DNA from: Peribolospora baueri
Taxonomy: Eukaryota; Basidiomycota; Peribolosporomycetes; Peribolosporales; Peribolosporaceae
Direction: 5' to 3'
Assembly: GCA_029717555.1 (NCBI GenBank)
Contig: JAMDHS010000017.1
Span: 1 to 64,000, forward strand
Length of the DNA stretch: 64,000 bases
Made by a program: the position numbers and the translations under genes. Of the stretch, positions 11,013 through 22,799 are shown piece after piece. Each line of letters opens with the position of its first letter. Position 1 is the stretch's first letter. The notes beneath the pieces are model-generated. The model did not search any database. It was not told the origin of the DNA and was given only the letters and a program-made list of their open reading frames with translations.

Positions 11013-13886
11013 TCAAAAAGTGACTTCGAATCTCAACGCGCTCTCTCTCCCCCTCCTCGTACCAACGCCGCCGCCGTCACACTCGACCGCGGAAGGGCTC
11101 GGGCTCGGGCTCGGGCTCGCCGCTCGCCTCCTCCCATCCTTTCCGACCCAGGCTGTCGACTTCTTCCTCCCAGCGGCGGAAGCCTTGACGCCAGCGCCAC
11201 TTCGGCCCGATCGCGGCGACGAGCCAGAACCCGAACCAGAACCAGCGTGAGAAGCGGGAGCACGAGGCGCGGAGGGGGGCGGCCGGACGAGGAGATAACG
11301 ACACTTGAGCGGAGCGCGAAGCTTGTTGGCGCGGATCATGTTCAGCTCGAGGGTGAACATGAGCATGTGGGCCGAGTTGGAGACCAGCCTCGGTCGCGCG
11401 GGGGAGGCGACGCGGGGAGGGGCGGGCAGGGAAGGGGGAGGGGTATAAGTGCTGCCGCCGACGGACGAAGGGCGAACGTTGGATTCGCGCGCGCCAACGT
11501 CTCGTTGTTCCTTCCTCTCCCCTGCCGCCTCGCTGCGCGCACGAGTAGTCGCGCTCCCGACCGCGGCGGCGCCGGACGGCCTTCCCGCCCTCCGTCTCCC
11601 ACCCCTTTCCGCGCTGCTCGTCCTCCTCCGGCGCTTGACGACCGTGCCCAGTCTAACCCATCGATCCGGCGAAGACTCGCGCGACGACGGAGGCGACACC
11701 GGCGGCGAGGTCGGCGGCGAGACGGAGGCGTGAATCACTTTTTGGCCCAGGTCCCGGCCGCGGCCGCGGCCGCAAGCGGCACTCCGGGAGGAGGGTGGAT
11801 GGGGCGCAGAGCCGAGGGCGTCTGAGGGGACCGACTTTGTCTCCTCGGCCGCCTCGTCGTCGGAGACGCGGTCGACGGCATCGCCGTCCTTCTCGCCTCC
11901 GTCACCGCGACCTTGCCTTTTCACTCGTTCAGGCTCTTCTTTTTCCTCCTCATTCCGCCCCTTCTCGCTCTCGACGCTAACGTCGTCCACCACATCCTCC
12001 GGCTCCGTCGGTCCAACGAGACCAAACGTCTGCAGGCAAACGACCGAGCACAGTTCCGTTTCCGGGTCATTTCCTCTGGCGCCTTCAAAGCTCAGCAGCA
12101 CGCTCGCCGCCGCCCGTGCCCGCGAGGCTGAGCGGCACCGGAGGCTCCCGACGCGGCCCCTGGACGGTGTGGCGGAGAAGGGGGCGGTTGCGGCATCCGA
12201 GGCGTCCTCAGAGGAAGAAGAGTTCGTCTCGTCGTCGTCGTCGTCGTCGTCGTTGCCGTCGTCCAGTCGACCTCTGTGGCCCTCAAAGGACGTCGCGGCG
12301 CTCCTCTCCACAGAATTCCTATTGGCGTTCACCAGTCCCGGCACAGTCGACCGGGCCAGCTGGGCGATGCGCCGCGCAAACGGAGTGAGACCGTAGAGCG
12401 GCGAGAGGAAGAAGGACGAAGCGTGGGACGGGCGCGTGCCGCGAGGACGACGGCGCGGCGGCGCAGGCGAGGGGATCCGCGCGTCAGACGGGTTCGATGG
12501 ATCGGATGGCGTGGCGGGAGAAGGATCGGAAACGGAGCGAGAGTGGAGAGAAACGGGCGGTGACGGGCGTGCAAGCTCATCTTCTAGCTCGGAGGAGATG
12601 ACCAGCGGCGCGGCGTCCTGAGCCACCGCCTCGCGTCGTGCAGGGACGGAAGCGCGTGGAGAGACGCTGGGGAAGGCCGCGGGGGCGGATGGAAGCTGCT
12701 TCTTAGGCGCCACTGGTGCCTGTGCTCCATCTGTCGAGGAGGAATGGATGGGTGGGAAGAAGTAGGAGGCGTCGAAAACGCCTTCGCCGTCCGGAGGTGA
12801 AACGGGCGAAGTAGACAGACAAGGGGACGTGGGTGACCTGCTGAGGCCGGGCACGTCCGAAGTGACGGAGAGAGAAGAGGACGAGCCAGCGGTGCTCGCC
12901 GCACTGTGGGACGAACTGGACTGGGAGGAGGAAGCAGAGGAAGCGGGAGAAAGCCGGCTCGCTCGACCGGCGTCGTAATCGTCGAGAAGCACCTCGAGGC
13001 TTGCGTTGCCTCTGCGCAACGCTCGTGGCACGTCGCCAGGCGTGCCCTGATCAAGTCCGTTTTGGGTCCATGATTCCTCCTCGCCTTCCTCGGGAGGGAA
13101 GAGCGGCGCGCCGAACCTCCGGCCATCCCTGTCGGAGGCCGTCTGGACGGTCAACTTGGGCAACGGGAGCCTCGTACCGGCGGCGACGTTCGAGGTACGC
13201 TCCTGAACCTGAACCTGACCCTGACCGCCCCGAGGCGCACCATCGCGACCGGACTCGTGCTTGACGGGAATGCTCGAACACCTGCGACCGACGGCGACGT
13301 TGCTCGTGCCCACCGAAGGCCAAGCGGCGGTGGAGACGAACGCGGTGGGAGCGAGGTAAGTGGGCACGCCGAGGTCCACCACCGCGGTGTTCCGAGAGCG
13401 GCTGGCGGCGGGAGGACGGCGGGAGGTCCGTTTGCCACTGTAGAGCGTGGTGGGCGCGGCACGGGCGGTGATGGAGTCGTCGTCGAAAGAAGGATAGGGG
13501 AGGTCGAGAGCGCGCGATTTGCCCTTGTCTGAGGCCAGCGAGACGTCGACGGCTTCCCCTTCGCCAGGGAGATAGCCGCTCTGCCGTTGAGGCTTGCGCC
13601 GCTTCGCGGACGCCGTCGAGGACCCTGCCTTGGTGCGCGGGTGCGGGTGATCACCAGACCGGGCGGCATCGGCTCTCTTGCGAATAGAAAGCGGTGGGAT
13701 GACGCCGTATGGCTGCAGGCCGTTGGCGAGGATGTAGGCGATGGCGGCGCGATAGTCGAACGCGTCCTCCGCCTCGGCAATGTCGAAGAAAGGGAGGAAG
13801 GAAGACGAGCCTGAGGCCGACCGAGAGCGGTGGGTGGAGGTGGACCCGGGCAGGCGGTGAAAAGGGGGCAGGGTGGAGATGGACAT
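11013..13886 (-). CDS. Long disordered protein of unknown function, 957 residues, no intron
   Basis: A single uninterrupted frame starts at the first ATG (MSISTLPPFHRL). Most of it is low complexity, rich in Ser, Pro, Ala, Arg and acidic residues, with runs such as DDDDDDDE and SGSGSGSS. Only the two ends look folded. Near the N-terminus is FLPFFDIAEAEDAFDYRAAI followed by LANGLQPYGVIPP. Near the C-terminus is HMLMFTLELNMIRANKLRAP followed by LKCRYLLVRPP. I recall no family for these patches. The lack of introns is unusual beside its neighbours, and the same DNA also carries long antisense frames because of its base composition. A regulatory or scaffold role would be a guess. Confidence 0.7.
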   Translation of the reverse strand: MSISTLPPFHRLPGSTSTHRSRSASGSSSFLPFFDIAEAEDAFDYRAAIAYILANGLQPYGVIPPLSIRKRADAARSGDHPHPRTKAGSSTASAKRRKPQRQSGYLPGEGEAVDVSLASDKGKSRALDLPYPSFDDDSITARAAPTTLYSGKRTSRRPPAASRSRNTAVVDLGVPTYLAPTAFVSTAAWPSVGTSNVAVGRRCSSIPVKHESGRDGAPRGGQGQVQVQERTSNVAAGTRLPLPKLTVQTASDRDGRRFGAPLFPPEEGEEESWTQNGLDQGTPGDVPRALRRGNASLEVLLDDYDAGRASRLSPASSASSSQSSSSHSAASTAGSSSSLSVTSDVPGLSRSPTSPCLSTSPVSPPDGEGVFDASYFFPPIHSSSTDGAQAPVAPKKQLPSAPAAFPSVSPRASVPARREAVAQDAAPLVISSELEDELARPSPPVSLHSRSVSDPSPATPSDPSNPSDARIPSPAPPRRRPRGTRPSHASSFFLSPLYGLTPFARRIAQLARSTVPGLVNANRNSVERSAATSFEGHRGRLDDGNDDDDDDDETNSSSSEDASDAATAPFSATPSRGRVGSLRCRSASRARAAASVLLSFEGARGNDPETELCSVVCLQTFGLVGPTEPEDVVDDVSVESEKGRNEEEKEEPERVKRQGRGDGGEKDGDAVDRVSDDEAAEETKSVPSDALGSAPHPPSSRSAACGRGRGRDLGQKVIHASVSPPTSPPVSPPSSRESSPDRWVRLGTVVKRRRRTSSAERGGRRRAGRPSGAAAVGSATTRARSEAAGERKEQRDVGARESNVRPSSVGGSTYTPPPSLPAPPRVASPARPRLVSNSAHMLMFTLELNMIRANKLRAPLKCRYLLVRPPPSAPRAPASHAGSGSGSGSSPRSGRSGAGVKASAAGRKKSTAWVGKDGRRRAASPSPSPSPSAVECDGGGVGTRRGRESALRFEVTF

Positions 13887-16572
13887 GGCGAACGTCTGTG
13901 CGCACAAGTAGCCCGGCCGCGAGGTCTAGTGGTGCTGAGACGTGGGAGAAGGCGACCGAGCGTTACGATGGCATGAAGGGGGACGAGAGGTATGCGACGG
14001 CGGCAGTGGTGGTGGGAAGGTGAGGAGAAAGCCGAGCGAAGTGAGTGAGTGAATGACGATGTCCGACAGACGGCAAGGTCGCACGAAGGGACGCGGCGGC
14101 CAACAAGCGATCAACGAGCAAGCCAGGCTCGGACCCTGACGGTTCGAGGCTAGGCGGCCCTAGCGTGCGTAGCCGAGCGGGCCCAACGAGCGAGCCAGTG
14201 CTACCGTCCGTATTACGCGCGTCCAGTCCAGTCCAGTCCAGGGCCGTTCCGGTCGAAAGGACGGGAGACGGAGACAAACACGGAGACAGAGACGGTGTAA
14301 CCACGGAAGCTGGCGACCGGCACTCGGCACTCACCGTTCACCGCTCACTCAAGCAAACGCCGTCGACGGTCGATGCGGGTAGGTAGGTAGGTCGAGTTGT
14401 TGCAATAACGATGACGGTCCCCTCCTGGCTTGCCGCCCACGCCCAGCGCGGGCCAGTAAGGAGTGCTGCTCTCAGCGAGGCGAGGATGAATGGGGAGCGG
14501 AGGGAGGGAGTGGAGGAAGGCGGAGGTGGTGGGGCAGTTCGAATAGAATGGAGCCGTCCCGGGAGACCAACTATCCGTGGGAGGGCGCGCCCGGGGATCA
14601 ATCAATCAGCGATGGAGTCGAGTCGAGTTCGACGCACTGACTTGACTGTACTGCACTGTACGCACGGCCGAGGTCGAGACGGTGGGTCGTCGTCGAAATC
14701 CAAGACGAGGTACGGACGGATGGACGGATGGGAATGGACGGGGATGGGGAAGGGGAGGGAAGCAACCTGAACGGGGGTGGGACCGGGATAAGAACGGGAC
14801 GGGACGGGACGGAACGCGATCGCATTTGATTTCGCCCCTGCGCCGCGCACCATCGGCTCGGAACGCGGGCATCCGGCAACGAACGACGGAAAGAGGCGAC
14901 GTCGACCTCGGCTGGGACGATCGACCGACCAACCGACCGGAAGCAGGCGGATCACGGCCCACCTCGTCGGCCTCATCTTTCTGCCGGACCGCCTTGTTTG
15001 GCGACTGCTCCAGGTTCGACGGCCTAACCTGGCTTCGCTTGCTTAGTGAGTGCGAGTCGTCTGCCAGCGCGCCTTTCGTTCCGCCCCGGCCCGCCCAGCC
15101 ACGGCGTGAGCGGGTTCGGCGCAGTGGGCGTATGTGGTGCGGCCGTCGAGCGAGCGAGCTATGTGGAGTGCGGATGGGGGAATGGATGGACCAGCGTGCT
15201 TAAGCGGATAGACGATCAGGTGCGATGGGGTGATGATGGAGGCAACCACGCCAGTGACACGGTGACCGCTCGTCGTTCGGACGACCAGATCTCCGTCAGC
15301 CCTTTTCTCCTTCGAGATGGCTCCCACCACCTGCAATTCGTGACGACTCCAGTCTACATGCCGCCTACGGAGCCCTTCGCATCATCGTCTTCGTGCGTCG
15401 TCCGCGGTGGGCGGTGATGGACGAGCGAACGAACGGTAGTATCGACGGTCCGTCCGGCCGGCTCTTCTGGCTCATCGCACCACTTCCACTTCCGAACAGG
15501 GACCAGACAGACAGACAGCGCGCACCCGCACCGCACCCCAATATCTGAATCAGGCACGATCACGGACCGAACTTGAACTTGGCTCGTGCAAACCAACCGC
15601 CTCGCTCGCCGGACCGGACCGGACCGAGCCAATCCGAGCGCCCGCTTTTCACACGATGTTGGGACTCTTGAGTCGAGTCGAGTCCGATCTGGTGGACGGA
15701 TGGATAGATGGTGGCGACCGCGTCTGCTCCTCCCTACCTCACCTTGCCCTCTCTTGATTTGACGGATCACCGCGAGCCACGGCCACTTTTCGCGAGGCGG
15801 CGTGCACTTACGTCTCTGTATGAACATTTGCTCCTGCTCATCTCCCCGCACCATAGCTACCTTTCTGCTTCTCACCGTTCGTCGATGGCCAAATTCGCTC
15901 GCTTCATCCTCAAGCTCCCCCGTGTCGTCTGTCGCCGTCCCCGCTGCGGCTGCGGCTGCGGCTGCGGCTGCGGCTGCGTGGGCATTGTCCCGTTGCTGCG
16001 ACATAATGACCGTGCGACGCTTGTCCTCGTCAGACCGTCAGCGTGACCCTCGTCCCCCGGCTGGCTAGACGGGCACGGACGTCTCCGACGGACGATTCCC
16101 CAAGTTTGAGATGCCCGTCAGTGAGGCGCTCCCTCGGATCCGACACGTCACGTCCTTCGAGAAGAAGGAAGGATCGAATTCCGCTCGGATTGCCTGCCGC
16201 CCATCATCGAGTGGATCGCGAGCGAGCGAGCGACGTCTCGGCTTTTTCGTTTTCCTCGCTCGTCGCATTTCTCTTCTCTCTTCTATCGGACAAGCGACCG
16301 ACCGACCGACCGTCGTGGGTGGGCTTCATTCGATTCGCCCACCTTCCTTTGCACTCCCCCCGTGACGACCAGACGAAAGCTCCTAAAACATCTCCCCCGC
16401 CCAAGACGTCCAAGGCTTGGAGGAAAGAGGCGATCAATGTACGGGGGGTCGATGTACGTGTACCCAAGTCGAACAACCGTCCATCCTCGCACGGCCTTGA
16501 AACAACTCCATCTCTCCAACGTCACGCAGAGGAACCCGTCTTCCATGCGCGTGCCCGTCCCGTCCCGTCGTC
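13887..16572. other. 2.7-kb region without a firm gene
   Basis: This lies between the start of the unknown protein and the stop of VPS53. It contains short tandem arrays: (GGGAC)n near 14795-14812, (CCGGA)n near 15610-15627, (GCTGCG)n at about 15950-15980 and (GGTA)n near 14383. On the minus strand, 16004-15809 reads like a first coding exon: MSQQRDNAH, an Ala run, then the acidic ATDDTGELEDEASEFGHRR, ending at a strong GTAAGT donor. A possible later exon (NLEQSPNKAVRQKDEADE) lies near 15015-14962. I could not join them in phase, so no gene is called. Confidence 0.4.
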
Positions 16573-19500
16573 CTACCTCCCTGCCCCACCCCCATCCCTC
16601 GTCGAGTCCCTCCGAATGGCAGAGGTGACCATGCTCCCGAACCGCCTAAACTCGGAAAAGGCCTTGCTCCCCCCGCCCTGTTGCGGCGGCGACGAGGGAC
16701 GGTTGAATCCGTCCGTCGACCCGCCGCCGCCACCGAGACCGAATGGCCCCGTGCGACCCATCATCGGCGGGCTGCTCGGTCCACCCAATGCGTCCCCGCC
16801 GCCGCCGCCGAAGCCGAGGTGGAAGCCGGACGCGAAAGGCGAAAAGCCGGTGGGTGTGACGAGCGGCTGCGACAACGGTTGCGCTGGATCCATGTCGAGC
16901 GCGGTGAGGAAGGACGTGTCGGAGAGATCGTCAAGAGTGGATGTTTGGGAGAGGAAGAGGTCGAATAGCGAGTTCTGGTCCACTCGGCGCACTCCCTGTT
17001 TCGCAAACTCCCCATCCCGTTAGACACACACGGCCTTGCAGCTGCTACAAACAGAGCCGGAAATGCGACGCACCTTGAGATCGAGCATTTTCTGAAAGTT
17101 GGAGAAGCTACGATCTCCAATGAGGACGATGTAGTTCTGCACAAAGCCTTCGGGCGGGTAATCAGGCGTCATGATCACCTTGAGGATCGTCTCAAGGCGT
17201 GAGACGTGCTTGTTCACGTAGCGAGAGTACCTGCAATGGGCACCCGCGGAAGGAAATGGAAGTGAGCCCCGTGGCAGGACCGGACCGCCCGCCGCCGCTA
17301 GCACGTTGATCCTCACGACGTTGCCGCCGTCAATGTGGCTTCTTCCTCCGAGTACTTTGGAAGCTCTAGCAAGACAATTTTGACTCCCAAAATGTCCAGG
17401 AGCAGCTTTATTCGAACGCAAGGACCGACCGTCAGCACGTCCTCAAGAGCGTTGGTGAAGTCAGCTTACCTGTTCTGCGATCGTCTTGGAGATGGGCTTG
17501 AGCTTTACGATAGTCTGCGTGAATCGCGAGATGATGATGCTGCGAACAGACATGCATGCAAAAATTTAGACCGTCAGTTTCAAGCCACCGGCAGGTAGAT
17601 CCGTGGAGCTTGGATCAAGGCCGAGGCAAGTACGGCCGGCCGCCCTCACCCGATAGCCCTATCACAGAAGCTCCTCCAATACCGCTTGTTCTCCACCCTC
17701 TCCCTCACCGGCCTACCTATACTCCCCACCACCGCCGCCAGCTCGTCCACATACGCCGACGTGCCGCTGACGTGCTCGAGAGAGTGCCACGGTTGAGGCG
17801 GACGGAGCATGGCCGCGAAAGCGGGTTCGGTGGCTTGCTCGAGGTGGGAGACGAGAGAAGAGATAGAGGAGGAGATGACGCTGGCGGACGATGCGAGAGT
17901 AAGCCGCGAAATGAGCGAAGTGGACAAGGTTGGGAAGAATTAAATTCTCCACGCTCACCCCAAGAACACCTCCCTTTCATCCTCCAAGCTAACCCTCTCC
18001 TTAAAATCCTCATGGATCTTCTCTCGCAACTTGTCCTCGAGCTGCGAGACTGTCGTTGAGCAGTAGTCCGCCGTGTTGAGCACAAGACACGCTTTCAGGA
18101 GTTCGGTTTGGTTTGGACGTGAGTCGAACGATCTCCGGGACGGCGGTTCTGGTCTGAACGCCCGATCAAGCGGGTTCAGAGCGCGAGGCCAAATAGATGT
18201 CTAAGCGAAGAGGACGCGAAAGACGAACGTGTACGTTCCACTCACCGACCCAATCCATTCTTCACCAGCACTTCATCCGCGTAACCTCTGAGCCATTTCT
18301 TGTATACGCCACACAAGTCCAAGAACGGCGCCCGATTGCTGAGCTTCGCGCACGTCTCTAGTGTTTGTCGGTAGAAGAAGAAGAGTTCCGTCGAGGATGG
18401 TAGCACGGTCATGATCGGTTCCGTGTCCCCCCCGTGCGCTGTTGCGGAAGCTCCGCCAGCAGGGCCGGCTGTCGAAGCGTTAGGATGGGTCGAAGAAGAA
18501 TGATCGGCAGTAGGTTGGATGGGCATGGAGCGCCAGACGGAGAGCATGTCCGCGAGAGCTCTGTCCTGCGCCTCAACAAACACGCCGAGGTAGGGATCGA
18601 ATGTGCTCGCAAGCGTGGCTGGCGTCGTAAGGTTGGTCGATGCGGAGCCGACGAGCTCGGTGTACTGTGGATGCGCGTGTCAAAGCGAATCAGAGCTTGA
18701 TTTCGGCGAAAGATCAAACCCTTGGACTCACCGAAACGCCATATTTCTTGCTCAACCAAGCCTCAAACTCGAGCGTACTCTGCAAGCTCTCCAAAAGCAG
18801 CTGGACCCCTAGCGTCGGTCGAGCCTTGGCAAGGATGGCCTTCAGGTCATCTCTGAAAAGCGAATCAAATACGAGTCGTCAGAAAGATGAGGCAACAGGA
18901 AATAGAGCGAAGACTACGCGACCAGAGAAAATGAAAGAACAACTGACCTTGTGATCTCATTCCACTTGCTGCACAACCACCGCCCCACATCCCACTCCTT
19001 CATGAACAGTACGGCATGCTCCTCGTCGTGCGTTTTGAGTACCCTTCGAAACCACGCGAACCGGCGCGCGAGATTGTCCAATTGACCGGCCTGACGTGGC
19101 GACAGGTTTGCGAAAGTGGAAAACAGTCCGTGAACATTGACTGGTCAACACCGTCTGAGCAGCAGGAAAGCACTCACTTCGTCGGTAAGTCTGAAGATTC
19201 GTCGGTAGTCTCGCAACTGCAGTGCGCAGTACCAGTCCACGAGATGGTTCCTGTCGAGATGGTGGGGCAAAGGGAATATGACATGTGAAACGAGTGCAAA
19301 GGCCAGACGCAGAACTCATAAAGCTAACCTAGCGTCGTCCCCCAAAGCGCCGATGACCAAGCTCGCGTCAGCCATCGTCGCAGGACGCAGGCCGCGTGCT
19401 GCGCCGTCGTGAAGGAAGCTGGGGCGGAAGCAAGGAGGTGACGGTAAGTTAGCATCCAATACATGATCGTGCCCACTGAGATCGATCGAGTCTGCCTACG

Positions 19501-20509
19501 TGCGAGGGCTTCACGGCCATTCCTCCCGCAAAACTCACTAATCCTCAAAGTCCCGCATGCAGCTTTCTCTTGCCCTTCCCTGCAGCTCTTGGTTGACCCT
19601 CCACACAGCGGCAATCCTATCAACACTTGTGTATGGTCTGAAAAAGGCTTGCAAGCTTCTGACGGCTTGCAGTGTCTGCGCCATCTCTCGATAGGAGGAG
19701 GAGGACCGGGTGGAGCAGAGGCGAGAAAGGGTATCTGTTGAGGAAACTGTGGGAGGAAAAAGGGGATAGATCCAAAGAAATTCAGGTTAATAAGATCAAA
19801 AGACGTCGTCAAGTTACGCGCGGGAAGAACGCCTACCTAGCATCTGAAAGCGCTTGACCACGCTCATAGAAAGCTGGATGTTCTTCTTAGCAAGGTCAAG
19901 GGAGCGAATATCGCTGGTGATGTCGCGCACAACCACTTCTGACTCGGACGCCTTCTCTTGTATGCGTGAGAGCTGTTCGAAGAGAGCCTGTCGTTGGGAC
20001 AGAGGGTGAAAAAGAGCTCTCGTGAGACCGGACCATCCGAAGCAGAAGAGAAGAGTGGGAACTAAACCCTTCGCAGACTTACAGCAATCAACTCCTGAAT
20101 CTGCACTATACGCCCCCTCCCCCCTCCTCCATCTGCTCCGCCAGCACCATCCTCTCCTCCACCAGTTCGCTGCTCAGCATCGAGCTCGGCTCGCAGCTGC
20201 AAAATCTCGTCTTGGAGCTCTCTGATCTCGCTGCGGAGGCGGGCTTGGATCAAGGAAGCTTGGGAGAGAGACGATTCTGGGTCATGTAAAAAGAAAATTC
20301 AAGGCAAGAGAAAATAAGTAAAGTGAGCGCTGGAGTAAACAAAGTGACGGAAAGAGGAGATCGCTAGCCGTCGCGCAGAGACGGCCTTGCGACGACCCAC
20401 CGTCGGGAAAGAGTTCGTTGAGCGCATCCACCAAGCTTGTCTTCCCAAGGGCGGCGGAGAGAGTAGGAAACGGCGTCGGAGGAGCCATGGCGGTAGTGGC
20501 GGAAGCCAT
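16573..20509 (-). CDS. VPS53: VPS53, GARP tethering complex subunit, 15 exons
   Basis: GARP tethers endosome-derived vesicles at the trans-Golgi network. Exons (minus): 20509-20401, 20276-20083, 19987-19837, 19734-19539, 19418-19329, 19250-19178, 19090-18948, 18852-18732, 18664-18246, 18153-17959, 17880-17650, 17539-17470, 17405-17317, 17230-17074, 16995-16573. Every junction is GT-AG and in phase, giving 886 residues (family about 830). Near residues 100-150 the helices IQEKASESEVVVRDITSDIR and LDLAKKNIQLSMSVVKRFQM are the Vps53 N-terminal signature. Later come FDPYLGVFVEAQDRALADML, TELLKACLVLNTADYC, IIISRFTQTIVKLKPISKTI and RLETILKVIMTP, all in family order. The last exon adds a Gly/Ser/Pro-rich tail (FGLGGGGGSTDG) absent from short homologues. 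Confidence 0.95.
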
Positions 20510-21127
20510 GACCCGTCTCCTCAGAGCGGTGGAGCTCAGGTATAACTATAGCAAGTGAGACGGGTGAGCAACGAATGGCGGTTAAGTTCGGACGTGAGTG
20601 GCCTGTGCAGGCAACCGCAACTGATGTCACGTGCCTCGGTCTGACGTGCGCCTCCCTTTTCTCTTCGGCCTCATCGTCCTCGCTCCGTTTCAGACTGGCC
20701 CAAACCTGACCCGGCCCGGGTTGGCGGCCGATGCGGCCCCCTTCCCAACCCTCCACTCTCATCTTCCCTATTTCTTCGCTTACTTCGAGCTCTCAACACC
20801 CTCGAATATGATTGGCCTTATTTTACCGCCAACACGTGTGCGGCCAGTGCCTCTCGCGCTCAAGGCACCCAATTTTTTCTCGATTTAGAGCGTCCGGTTG
20901 CTCATGGGCTCAGGCAATGCGCGTCGGCGCGGCTTCTAGTCCTACTTTCCTGCTCCCTCCCGCGTACGTTGAGCTGCACATTCTCTCGGCAAAGAAGGAC
21001 AAGTAGGGCAGGGCATGGTTTGCAATGAGGTCTGAGCATTTCTATGTTGATCATGGACAATATCATTGGTTTATACAAAGTTCGTCTTCCGAAATGATAC
21101 CTGTTCGTCGTCATCCTAGCTATCTAT
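20510..21127. promoter_or_regulatory. Spacer upstream of VPS53; no gene seen
   Basis: About 620 bp between the VPS53 start and the stop of the FAD monooxygenase. It holds the VPS53 promoter and the 3' untranslated region of the monooxygenase. No gene or repeat is supported. Confidence 0.45.
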
Positions 21128-22799
21128 CTACTTAGGAGCCATCATGGTAGTCGGAGCCTCTGGGCGCCTTCCGCGGTCGTCAAGGAACCAGTTGAGCGAG
21201 TGGTCTTCGACGTGCTTGCGGACGCCAGTCCAACCGTACGCGTTGCGCTTCCGCTTGAGGTGCTGAGCGACTTCGTCATCTGCGTGGTTCTCGCAGCGGT
21301 AGCCGTACTGGAGGCACTGCGTGCGCGGGTCTCCCCAGAGGTTGGGCGTGCGGAGGTAGTGGATGCCTTCGAGCTCGACGCTCATGGCGCGGTCGCGAGC
21401 TTGCTGGTCCGGGCCGTCGGGGAACTGCCAGATGTGACCCTGGGTGATGGAACGTTCCTGCGTCTCCGTCGCCCTGTTCAAGCGCACATCAACGTAAATG
21501 TCAAGCGCCTCCTTCAAGGAGAGCTGGCCCTTGTTGACGTAATCCGTCACACGGCCCAAAACGGCAGCGTCCTCGATGGCCATGGCCGCCCCTTGGCCCA
21601 TGTGGGGGAACATGGAGTGGGCTGAGTCGCCGAGAAGGGTGACCTTGTAGCTCGGCGCGTTCCACGTCGGAAGGGGCTTGGTGAGGAGGAGACCCCAGCG
21701 AGTGCACCATGTCGTCGCCTTGATAATCTTGGCCACGACTGGGGCGAAATCAGCGAAGTCCTTGAGTGCTCCGGCCTGGCACTCCTGGTCCGGAGCGTCG
21801 GGCGGATTCGGGTCTTGCTGCGACGTGACGATGTTGATGTACTCGTTCCCACTCATGGGGCTGAAGGCGAGAACATAAAAATCGCTTGAGTTTCCGCTGT
21901 CACCGTAGGAAAAGGGAAGAGATAGAAAACTCACTAGGTGATAAAGTATTTGTTCTGGCCCATCCAGAGGTTCATCGCCGGCTCCTCGTACAGCTTGTTC
22001 AGCTCCTCGTCGACTGCGCGAAGGTCGGCGGTCTTGACGCTCATACGGTAAGCCGCGGCGTTGCCACCGGGGTTGTAAGGCTCCGCACCGGGGAACATGG
22101 TCCTGCGGAATACCGACTTGACACCATCAGCGCCGACGAAAAGGTCTGCCTTGACCACCTCGCCGGTGTGGAGGGTGACCGACGGCGCATCGACGTCGAC
22201 GGAAGAGACACGGGCGTTGGTGCGGACGATGACGCCGAGCTCCTCAGCGCGCTTGATGAGGCAGGTGAGCAGGTCGTGTCGGTGGAGCGTCCACCAGGGC
22301 GCACCCAGGTTGCGCTCCATGAGTGGGTTCAGGTCCGAACGGCCGATCGGCTTGCTAGTCTCCCATCGGTAGATACGGAAGTCTTTGGGCTTCACGGCTC
22401 GGTCGCCGAGGAACTTTGCCGCACCCCACTTCTGGAGCAGGTTGCTAACGTTCGAAGGTACCTGGATACCAGCACCGATCTATATACCGTGAAAAGAGAC
22501 GGAAGGGATCGGTTAGCGTCAAGAAGGAAGGGCACATAGATGGAACAGGCAAGCACACAGGCAAGCGCGAGGCCAGCACGAGGCTGCCGATTTTGGACAG
22601 CCCACGTCGTGGACACGCTCCGCAAGGCGACATGGCAAAACAAGAACAGAAAAGAAAAGATGCAACCGAATGTACTCACTTCACCGAGCTCGGGTGCTGC
22701 TTCGAGAATGGTGACCTTGCAGCCGGCGAGGGTGAGCGAGACAGCAGCGGCCACGCCACCGATGCCGCCGCCGACGATCTTGACGTCGAGAGATGGCAT
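21128..22799 (-). CDS. Group-A FAD-dependent monooxygenase, salicylate-hydroxylase-like
   Basis: A predicted NAD(P)H-dependent aromatic hydroxylase. Exons (minus): 22799-22680, 22479-21935 and 21896-21128, giving 477 residues. The second intron is only 38 nt. The N-terminal dinucleotide fold is VKIVGGGIGGVAAAVSLTLA (GxGxxG). The DG motif is LFVGADGVKS and the FAD-ribityl GD motif is VTLLGDSAHSMFPHMGQGAA. These three place it in the para-hydroxybenzoate/salicylate hydroxylase class. There is no signal peptide or membrane span. It is transcribed away from the alpha/beta hydrolase across an 813-bp shared promoter, which suggests joint regulation. The substrate cannot be read from the sequence; a phenolic acid or a polyketide-like aromatic are both possible. 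Confidence 0.9.

Noticed and set aside
13257-13532. Antisense frames inside the 957-residue unknown gene
   Set aside because: They mirror low-complexity coding sequence on the other strand and start and stop at random.
16043-17023. 326-residue plus-strand frame
   Set aside because: Its right half is the complement of the last VPS53 exon. The sequence is Arg/Pro/Ser-rich without domains.
17650-17717. An extra intron in VPS53 at a GTAGGC donor
   Set aside because: Reading through keeps the frame and restores RVENKRYWRSFCDRAIG, which matches the family better.
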